Assembly (NCBI GenBank): GCA_900551245.1
Contig: URVC01000012.1
Span: forward strand, 19,113 to 83,112
DNA from: an uncultured bacterium
Lineage (GTDB): Bacteria; Verrucomicrobiota; Lentisphaeria; Victivallales; Victivallaceae
DNA length: 64,000 nucleotides
Direction: 5' to 3'
Shown: one piece after another, positions 1-8,557 of the stretch
Numbering within the stretch: position 1 is the stretch's first letter
Layout of the letters: each line of letters opens with the position of its first letter
Position numbers and translations under genes: made by a program
The notes under the pieces: generated by a model
What the model saw: only the letters and a program-made list of their open reading frames with translations
Told to the model about the DNA's origin: nothing
Database searches by the model: none

Positions 1-210
1 ATCATCCACGGCGACCCGGAAGTGATCTTTGTCGTCGACGGCTTCACCTCCCTCGATGAACTCGCCAGACGCAGCGGCTGGGGCGAAATCTCCGCCGTCC
101 GCAACCGGCGGGTCTTCACGATCGATCGCAAATACCTCGTTCCCGGTTACGATCCGGCTGGCGCCATCCGGGAGATGTCGCTGCATCTCCACTCCCCCCG
201 GAAACAGTGA
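1..210 (+). CDS. ABC transporter periplasmic binding protein, C-terminal end (partial)
   Basis: Reading frame 1 is open from the first base to the TGA at 208-210, so this is the last 69 residues of a gene that starts outside the window. The end resembles the C-terminal lobe of iron-siderophore/cobalamin (BtuF/FepB-type) substrate-binding proteins: a short strand giving FVVDGF, then a helix, a GWGEISAVRNRRVFTID stretch matching the family's 'W..l.AVkngrVy.id' pattern, and a final helix with a PGYDPAGAI segment. Such proteins bind the ligand in the periplasm and hand it to a membrane permease. The ligand cannot be told from this fragment and no partner transporter genes lie downstream in the window. 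Confidence 0.6.
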   Translation: MIHGDPEVIFVVDGFTSLDELARRSGWGEISAVRNRRVFTIDRKYLVPGYDPAGAIREMSLHLHSPRKQ

Positions 211-251
211 GCCGCCCCCTCCCCTCTCGGAAACGGGACGGCTCAGTTTTC
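208..251 (+). terminator. Hairpin terminator after the binding-protein gene
   Basis: A 7-bp stem (TGAGCCG at 208-214 with CGGCTCA at 239-245) overlaps the stop codon and is followed by AGTTTT. The loop is long (24 nt) with some inner GC pairing. It lies between convergent genes, the 3' end of clpC being at 265. Moderate confidence only. Confidence 0.45.
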
Positions 252-264
252 TCTATTGCGCTGT

Positions 265-2805
<2,541 letters not shown>

Positions 2806-2831
2806 GATTGCACCTCCTCATCGATATCGGT

Positions 2832-2859
2832 AATATACAGTGCAAAACCGCGTTGTCAA
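2832..2859 (-). promoter_or_regulatory. clpC promoter
   Basis: On the - strand TTGACA (2854-2859), a 16-base spacer and TATATT (2832-2837), about 27 bases before the clpC start codon. This is one of the cleanest members of the promoter pattern seen throughout the window. Confidence 0.75.
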
Positions 2860-2861
2860 TC

Positions 2862-2890
2862 TTGAAATCCGGCCTGCCGCACGGCATATT
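2862..2890 (+). promoter_or_regulatory. mnmA promoter
   Basis: TTGAAA (2862-2867), 17-base spacer, CATATT (2885-2890). It sits back-to-back with the clpC promoter and 23 bases before the mnmA ATG. The -10 differs from the local TATATT consensus at one base. Confidence 0.6.
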
Positions 2891-2913
2891 AAAAAAAAAG
2901 GAACGATTCAGCA

Positions 2914-3999
2914 ATGTCGGATAAAAGAAAAAAAGCGGTCGCCGCACTCTCCGGCGGCGTCGACTCCTCCACAGCCGCCGCACTCGCCCTGGAGGCCGGT
3001 TACGAGGTCGTCGGCGCAACGCTCCGGCTGCGCCACCCGGACCCGAAATTTTCCGCCGCCCAGGTGTGCGCTTCGAAAAATGATGAGGCCGCCGTCGAAC
3101 AGGTGTGCCGGGCGCTGGGAATCGCCCACCGCTATCTTGACGAATATCCGGCATTCGAAGCGGAGATCCTCCGCCCCGCCGCCGAAGAGTACGCCGCCGG
3201 ACGCACCCCCAATCCCTGCTGCCGGTGCAATCCCGGAATCAAATTCGGCAAACTGATCGAATTCGCCCGCTCCATCGGCGCGGAACGGATCATCACCGGG
3301 CACTATGCGAAACTTTCGCGCCGTCCCGACGGCGTGTGCGAGCTGCGCCGCGGCGACGACCGCCGCAAGGATCAGAGCTACTTTCTCTACCGGCTCGGCC
3401 AGCGGGAACTTGCCATGGCGGAGTTCCCGGTCGGCGCCATGGAGAAGGAGGCGGTCCGCGCCGTCGCCGCCCGTTACGGCTTCGTCACCTCCGACAAGCC
3501 GGACAGTCAAGACGCCTGTTTTCAGGTGCCGGGCGAATGTTTCAGCGAGACGCTCCGGAAGCTCTGCCATCTGCCCGCCCGGCCAGGCAGTTTCCTCTAT
3601 CGCGGCAAGATCGTCGGCCGTCACTCCGGAATCCACCAGTACACCATCGGCCAGCGCAAGGGGCTGAACGTCGCGCTCGGCGTCCCCGCCTACGTTGCGG
3701 CGATCGATCCGGTTTCGGGGGACATCACGCTGGAGACCAACCCGGAGGCGCTCCTCTCCGCCAGTTTCGTCCTCCGCGACCTCCACTGGCAGTCGGGGCG
3801 TGCGCCAGAGGATGACGGGACACTCCTGGTGCAGATCCGCTACCGTTCTTCCGGCGAACCGTGCCGGCTCGAACAGTTTCCCGGCGGCTGCCGGGTGTTT
3901 CCGCTCCGGCCGCTCCGCGCCGTCACGCCGGGGCAGTCCGCCGTCTTCTACCGCGATGATCTGCTGCTCGGCGGAGGAGTGATCGACCATGCTGATTAA
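2914..3999 (+). CDS. mnmA: tRNA-specific 2-thiouridylase MnmA
   Basis: The 361-residue protein makes the 2-thio group of s2U34 in tRNA for Lys, Glu and Gln, using ATP to adenylate the uridine and a persulfide as sulfur donor. The PP-loop SGGVDSS is at residues 12-18. The two active cysteines are placed as in the family: one in the NPCCRCN stretch (family NPC..CN), the other in DSQDACF (family DSxGICF). HYAKLSR and the YTIGQRKGL motif are also present. The length is normal. Its last 11 bases overlap rlmH in another frame, so the two RNA-modification genes are probably translated from one mRNA. Confidence 0.93.
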   Translation: MSDKRKKAVAALSGGVDSSTAAALALEAGYEVVGATLRLRHPDPKFSAAQVCASKNDEAAVEQVCRALGIAHRYLDEYPAFEAEILRPAAEEYAAGRTPNPCCRCNPGIKFGKLIEFARSIGAERIITGHYAKLSRRPDGVCELRRGDDRRKDQSYFLYRLGQRELAMAEFPVGAMEKEAVRAVAARYGFVTSDKPDSQDACFQVPGECFSETLRKLCHLPARPGSFLYRGKIVGRHSGIHQYTIGQRKGLNVALGVPAYVAAIDPVSGDITLETNPEALLSASFVLRDLHWQSGRAPEDDGTLLVQIRYRSSGEPCRLEQFPGGCRVFPLRPLRAVTPGQSAVFYRDDLLLGGGVIDHAD

Positions 4000-4426
4000 G
4001 ATCGTCGTCATCGGCCGGCTGAAGGACCGCGCGCTTCAGGCGCGCTGTGACGAGTTCGCCAAGTGGCTCGGCCCCTATGCAAAACTCGAAATCCGGGAGC
4101 TGCCGGATTCCACCGTCGAGCGGGAGGGCAAGGCGATCCTCAAGGAGCTCGACCGGGAGCGGGGCGCCGCCGTCGTCGTGCTTTCGGAAGAGGGGCGGGA
4201 GTTCACCAGCACCGCCTTCGCCTCGGTGCTCGGCAATTTCAACCGCAAAGTGGTTTTCGTCATCGGCGGCCCCTACGGGCTGGATCCGGCGGTCAAGGCC
4301 CGCGCGGAACTGCTCTGGTCGCTCTCGAAACTCACCTTCACCCACGAAATCGCCCGGTTTCTGCTCTTCGAACAGCTTTTCCGCGCCAGCTCCATTCTCC
4401 GCGGCGGCAGTTATCACAATCCGTAG
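3989..4426 (+). CDS. rlmH: 23S rRNA (pseudouridine1915-N3)-methyltransferase RlmH
   Basis: The 145-residue SPOUT methyltransferase methylates pseudouridine 1915 in helix 69 of 23S rRNA with S-adenosylmethionine. Family landmarks are VVLSEEGREFTS, the SAM-binding GGPYGLD, and the C-terminal knot segment with LTFTHEIAR, LLFEQLFRA and GGSYHNP, all in the expected order. Length is close to the usual 155. The ATG lies inside the end of mnmA (11-base overlap), which supports coupled translation. It ends 18 bases from the convergent lacI-type gene with no clear terminator between them. Confidence 0.93.
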   Translation: MLIKIVVIGRLKDRALQARCDEFAKWLGPYAKLEIRELPDSTVEREGKAILKELDRERGAAVVVLSEEGREFTSTAFASVLGNFNRKVVFVIGGPYGLDPAVKARAELLWSLSKLTFTHEIARFLLFEQLFRASSILRGGSYHNP

Positions 4427-4444
4427 GGGCACTTCCGCTCCGGT

Positions 4445-5413
4445 TCAGTTCCGCGGCGGCATGGCGACGGAGGCCCGCTCGTTGAGCCGGCAGGGCACCA
4501 GCGTATCCTTGCCGACCTGCCCGCCGCCGATCCGGCACTCGAGCGTGTTGAGAGCACAGCGGGCAAGCGCCGGAAAATCCTGCCCGATCGTGGTCTGCGG
4601 CGGGTCGAGGTATTCGGAAACCTCCGCCATCTCCCAGCCGATCAGCGACACCTCCTCCGGCACTTTGACGCCGCAGTAGCGGAGCGAATTCTGCACCGAA
4701 GCCGAACGGCTTTCCCCCGTGCTGATCACCGCCGTCACGCCGGCGTCGAGCAGCTGGCGGACCGATCCATGCAGTTTCCAGCGGACGTCGCCGGGGTGGA
4801 CGATGAACTCCTCGCGGCTCTCCAGATTGAAGCGCGCCAGCTCCCGTTCAAACGCGGTTTTCCGGGTGTTGTTGCTGTAGTCGGAGAGGGTGCCGTTGAG
4901 AATCAGTCCGATTCTCCGGTGGCCGAATCCGGCCAGATGCCCCACCGCCAGCGACATCGCCTGATCCTCGTCGGAAAAGACCGAATAGACCTGATCGATA
5001 TGCCGGGCGGAGTCGTTGATGCAGACCAGCGGCACCGCATTGCTCCGCCCGACCCGTTCGGCCAGCTGGCAGCCGAAATCGAACGAGAGCATCCCGGCGA
5101 GCGACCGTTCGTCGAGAATGTGAAGCTGATCGGAGGAGACGATCTCCAGCGGCCTCCCCCGCTCCGCCGCCTCCTGCCGGATGGCGTTGAGCAGGTTGAT
5201 CGAATACCAGCGCAGCTCGATATCGGATTCCGGCAGAATCACCGCGATTGTCCGCCCGGCGGTACGCGGCGCGTAGCCCAGTTCATTGGCGATCCGGAAT
5301 ATCTCCGCCGCGCGCTGCGACGAGATCTGCCCGGTGTGATTCAACGCCCGGGAGACGGTCGACATCGACACGCCGGCCCGTTCGGCAATCTCCTGAATTC
5401 CAGCGGATTTCAC
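4445..5413 (-). CDS. LacI-family transcriptional regulator of the divergent glycan operon
   Basis: From the GTG at 5413 this is a 322-residue LacI/GalR regulator: helix-turn-helix IQEIAERAGVSMSTVSRALN at the N terminus, then a hinge and a periplasmic-binding-like effector domain ending in GWEMAEVSEYLDPPQTTI. The frame stays open upstream to an ATG at 5608. I prefer the GTG because it has GGGGAG five bases before it, gives normal length, puts the HTH first, and leaves the promoters of both divergent genes outside coding sequence. It is divergent from the GH130 operon and probably represses it in response to a released sugar. The ligand is unknown. Confidence 0.85.
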   Translation of the reverse strand: MKSAGIQEIAERAGVSMSTVSRALNHTGQISSQRAAEIFRIANELGYAPRTAGRTIAVILPESDIELRWYSINLLNAIRQEAAERGRPLEIVSSDQLHILDERSLAGMLSFDFGCQLAERVGRSNAVPLVCINDSARHIDQVYSVFSDEDQAMSLAVGHLAGFGHRRIGLILNGTLSDYSNNTRKTAFERELARFNLESREEFIVHPGDVRWKLHGSVRQLLDAGVTAVISTGESRSASVQNSLRYCGVKVPEEVSLIGWEMAEVSEYLDPPQTTIGQDFPALARCALNTLECRIGGGQVGKDTLVPCRLNERASVAMPPRN

Positions 5414-5476
5414 AATCTCTCCCCACAATGTCCATTGCTGTCGTCCGGAGGAAGAAAGCTCCTCCGCTCGTGATTC

Positions 5477-5505
5477 AAAATACTCCGGATGTTCGAAGAT
5501 TTCAA
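5477..5505 (-). promoter_or_regulatory. Promoter of the LacI-type regulator
   Basis: On the - strand TTGAAA (5500-5505), 17-base spacer, TATTTT (5477-5482), about 64 bases before the proposed GTG at 5413. It would lie inside the gene if the longer ATG start at 5608 were used, which argues against that start. Confidence 0.55.
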
Positions 5506-5510
5506 TCCAA

Positions 5511-5530
5511 TTTGCACAGATTTGCACAGT
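5511..5530 (+). repeat. 10-bp direct repeat between divergent promoters
   Basis: TTTGCACAGA and TTTGCACAGT follow each other directly, one helical turn apart, between the two divergent promoters. The arrangement would suit side-by-side binding of a regulator, but no protein can be assigned. Confidence 0.5.
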
Positions 5531-5552
5531 TCTTGCTTTTTTTGCTCGGCGA

Positions 5553-5564
5553 TTTTCCGGAAAA
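5553..5564 (+). promoter_or_regulatory. Candidate LacI-type operator
   Basis: TTTTCCGGAAAA is a perfect 12-bp palindrome with a central CG, the usual centre of LacI-family operators. It lies just upstream of the -35 of the GH130 operon. Inferred, not shown. Confidence 0.4.
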
Positions 5565-5567
5565 GAG

Positions 5568-5596
5568 TTGTCTTCCACGCCGGAAGCTGGTACACT
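5568..5596 (+). promoter_or_regulatory. Promoter of the GH130 operon
   Basis: TTGTCT (5568-5573), 17-base spacer, TACACT (5591-5596), with the likely transcript start near 5603 and the ATG at 5643. Confidence 0.55.
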
Positions 5597-5642
5597 ATTT
5601 TCAGGCAATCATGGTCCGAAAACAACGAGAAAGGGAAATACC

Positions 5643-6599
5643 ATGCCGCAGTATAAGTCGCAACTGGTCCGCTTTGCGGGGAATCCGCTCTTTCGGGCGG
5701 AGGAGTTTCCATACGGAATCGCCGATCAGGTGTTCAATCCCGGTCAGGTGATGACGCCGGACGGACGCACCATCCTGCTGCTTTCCGTCCTGCCGCGCGG
5801 TGAACGGCTCGCCCGCTGTCACGTGGCGGAGAGCACCGACGGCATCCACTTCACCATCCACGAAAAGCCGCTCTTCTCCGCCGACGACACCGCCTTCCCC
5901 GGGCTGGACAACCACCCGATCGACTGCCGCATCACCTGGTTCCCGGCGGATGACTGCTACTACATCATCCGCCCGGGCGGCGATGCCGACACCGGCACCA
6001 TCGCCTTCCTCTACCGGACGAAGGATTTTCTCACCGCCGAACCGATCGAGATCGTGGCGATGACCCACAACCGGGTTCCCTGCCTCTTCCCGGAGAAGAT
6101 CAACGGCCAGTACGTCCGTCTCGACCGCCCCTACAGCGCGGGAGCGCCCTACGAGAAATCCTTCGCCAACATCTGGCTGTCGCGTTCGCCGGACCTGATC
6201 CACTGGGGGGAACACCGGCTGGTGCTCCGGCGCAACTGCACCCGCTGGTGCAACCTCAAGGTGGGGCCGACCGTGCCGATCCGCACCGAAAAAGGGTGGC
6301 TGGAGATCTTCCACGGCGTCCAGCAGTGCTTCTCCAGCTGGCGCTACAGCATCGGCGCGGTGCTGCTCGACCTCGAAAATCCGGAGAAGGTGATCGGCCT
6401 CATGAACAGCTATCTGCTCACCCCCGAAACCGACTACGAACGGTTCGGCGTCGTGCCCGACGTGGTGTTCACCACCGGCGCGGTGGTGGAGCCGAAAAGC
6501 CGGGAACTGCGCATCTACTACGGCGGTGCCGATACCTGCGTCAACCTCGCCACCGGCAACCTCGACGAAATCGTGGAAAACTGTCTGAAAGGAATTTGA
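5643..6599 (+). CDS. Glycoside hydrolase family 130 protein (mannoside phosphorylase/hydrolase type)
   Basis: The 318-residue protein has the five-bladed propeller signature of GH130. An early FNPG segment and DCRITW (the family's DPRIT site) are followed by KVGPTVPIRTEKGWLEIFHG. Near the end come the lines YERFGVVPDVVFTTGAVV and LRIYYGGADT. Family members cleave beta-mannosides, often by phosphorolysis to mannose 1-phosphate, in the cytoplasm or periplasm. No signal peptide is seen, so it is likely cytoplasmic. I chose ATG 5643 because it has AAAGGG before it and follows the promoter; the longer frame from 5568 would overlap the -35. It is the first gene of a three-gene operon. Substrate and phosphorolysis versus hydrolysis cannot be decided here. 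Confidence 0.85.
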   Translation: MPQYKSQLVRFAGNPLFRAEEFPYGIADQVFNPGQVMTPDGRTILLLSVLPRGERLARCHVAESTDGIHFTIHEKPLFSADDTAFPGLDNHPIDCRITWFPADDCYYIIRPGGDADTGTIAFLYRTKDFLTAEPIEIVAMTHNRVPCLFPEKINGQYVRLDRPYSAGAPYEKSFANIWLSRSPDLIHWGEHRLVLRRNCTRWCNLKVGPTVPIRTEKGWLEIFHGVQQCFSSWRYSIGAVLLDLENPEKVIGLMNSYLLTPETDYERFGVVPDVVFTTGAVVEPKSRELRIYYGGADTCVNLATGNLDEIVENCLKGI

Positions 6600-6601
6600 A
6601 G

Positions 6602-8557
6602 ATGGCTGAATCACTGACTCTGGGAAACCGGTTCTGGCAGGTGGAGTTCGACCCTGACTCCACAACGCTGACGCTGACCGACCGCGTGAGCGGCGCCGTG
6701 TGGCAGAGCCGGCATCCCTTCCACTTCAACTACGGCGATTTCTACGATTATGACCTTGCCGCCCACTGCCGGACGCGGACGGAGGTGGAGAAACAGCGCC
6801 TCACCATCCGGTTCGACCATTTCGACTGGTGGGCGCGCTACCCGGGGAGCGGCTACCGCAAGCCGGATCCGGGGCCGGAACTCGAATTCGAATTTACTGT
6901 GGAACTCGACGGCGAAACCACCCGCTTCCGCACCGCGCCCATCGCCGGGATGGATGAGGAGCCGTGCCGCGTGACCTTTCCGGACAATCTCGTTGAATGG
7001 GAGTGCTGCGAAGCCGCCTCGCTCGTGGTTCCCTGCGGATTCGGTTCGCTCTTCGAGTTTCCCCGCAGTGACGCCTTTGAGTTCCGTTACGGATTCTGCA
7101 ACGATCACAACGGCATGCCCTTCTACGGCGTGATGCGGCGGGATTCCGGCGGCATCGGCATCATCATCGGCGATCCCCTCGACCAGTACTCGGAATTCGG
7201 CTGGTCCACCCGGCAGAACGGCCGGGGATTTTACCGCACCACCTGGGAGTTCAACCGGAGGTTCGCAAACTATCCGCGCGAACTCCGTTTCCGGGCGTTC
7301 GCCCCCGGCGACGGCTATCTGGAACTCGCCAAATATTACCGTTCCGTCGTCCGGAAAGAGGGGCGTTTCCACCCGCTCAAAGAGAAGATCGCCGCCCATC
7401 CGGAGGTAGAAAAACTGGTCGGTGCGGTGATCTGGAAACACAACGTCTATTCGCAAAAACGCCTCCCCAACGGCGTCAAACACGGCCCCAGCTACTACCT
7501 GGCCGCCCCCGGACTCAACCAGATCGAGCAGGAACCGAACAACTGGACCGCCTACGAGGTGTTCGACAAGGCGCATGAAGCCGGTTTCGACCGGGTCTGC
7601 ATCTACAACACTGGCTGGAACCGTTTCGATTTCGATGACGGATACCCCACCCGGCTGCCCCCCAATCCGAAACGGGGCACGCCGGAGGAGTTTCATCTGG
7701 CGGCGGAGTACGGCCGGTCGCTGTCGGAGGGGTACCTCTATTCGATCCACGACAACTACCGCGACTGCTACGCCGATTCCCCGGAGAACCACGAGGAGGA
7801 TCTCGCCCGGAAACCGGACGGCGCCATCCTGACCGGCGGCATCTGGCGCGGCGGCCGCGCCCGGCTGCTCTGCACCTCGCAGAGCCGGAAATACGCCGAA
7901 CGCGACCTGCCCGGCGTGGCGGCCATGCTCGGCCGCGGCAGCATCTACACCGACGTGTTCGGCTGTACGCCGCTGGAGGAGTGTTATCACCCGGCCCATC
8001 CGCAGAGCCGCCGCGACGACGCCGCTTCGCGCCTGAGCACCATGCATTTCCTGAAGGAGACCTTCGGCTCGCTCGCGACGGAGGGCAGCCCGGCGGAGAT
8101 CTATCTTTCGGAGGTCGATCTCGGCGCCTACGGCTCGATCGGATTCCCGGCGGCACTCCCCCGGACGCTCTCGCCGCTGCCGGTCGCGGTGCCGCTCTGG
8201 CAGCTGGTCTATCACGATTCGGTGCTCAACTACGTCGCCGAAGGCGGATACACCACCGAGCGGTTCCGGATTTCCGGCGGCGACTATCTCGCGTTTCTGG
8301 CGCTCTACGGACTGCTGCCCACCCAGTTCGACGAGAAGGAGCTCTACCTCTCGCGGACAATGCGCGAAGCCTACACATCGGAGATGGTCCGCCACGAATA
8401 CCTCACTCCGGTCCGGGACGGGTTCCGGGCGGTGGCGCATTCGCTCTTCGGCGACGGCACCGAAGTGGTCGCCAACTTCACCGATTCTCCATTCCTATAT
8501 GAAGGGCGCGAAACGCCGCCCCACGATTTCATTCTGTTCAAACGAGGTGAAAAATGA
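6602..8557 (+). CDS. Putative glycoside hydrolase (DUF5696/GH101-like)
   Basis: The 651-residue cytoplasmic-looking protein has an N-terminal beta-rich domain (about 1-250, with GNRFWQVEFDPDSTTLTLTD typical of galactose-mutarotase-like sandwiches). A putative TIM-barrel half follows: AVIWKHNVYS, FDRVCIYNTGWNRFDF, YSIHDNYRDCY, and IYTDVFGCTPLEECYHP with acidic residues at strand ends. This layout resembles the DUF5696/GH101-related proteins, but I cannot name the substrate or fix catalytic residues. ATG 6602 starts 2 bases after the GH130 stop and the gene overlaps the next by 4 bases (ATGA), so the operon is tight. It probably acts on the same glycan as its neighbours. Confidence 0.6.
   Translation: MAESLTLGNRFWQVEFDPDSTTLTLTDRVSGAVWQSRHPFHFNYGDFYDYDLAAHCRTRTEVEKQRLTIRFDHFDWWARYPGSGYRKPDPGPELEFEFTVELDGETTRFRTAPIAGMDEEPCRVTFPDNLVEWECCEAASLVVPCGFGSLFEFPRSDAFEFRYGFCNDHNGMPFYGVMRRDSGGIGIIIGDPLDQYSEFGWSTRQNGRGFYRTTWEFNRRFANYPRELRFRAFAPGDGYLELAKYYRSVVRKEGRFHPLKEKIAAHPEVEKLVGAVIWKHNVYSQKRLPNGVKHGPSYYLAAPGLNQIEQEPNNWTAYEVFDKAHEAGFDRVCIYNTGWNRFDFDDGYPTRLPPNPKRGTPEEFHLAAEYGRSLSEGYLYSIHDNYRDCYADSPENHEEDLARKPDGAILTGGIWRGGRARLLCTSQSRKYAERDLPGVAAMLGRGSIYTDVFGCTPLEECYHPAHPQSRRDDAASRLSTMHFLKETFGSLATEGSPAEIYLSEVDLGAYGSIGFPAALPRTLSPLPVAVPLWQLVYHDSVLNYVAEGGYTTERFRISGGDYLAFLALYGLLPTQFDEKELYLSRTMREAYTSEMVRHEYLTPVRDGFRAVAHSLFGDGTEVVANFTDSPFLYEGRETPPHDFILFKRGEK

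Noticed and set aside
5414..5608. N-terminal extension of the LacI-type regulator to the ATG at 5608
   Set aside because: It would put both divergent promoters inside the gene and add about 65 residues before the HTH, which normally starts the protein.
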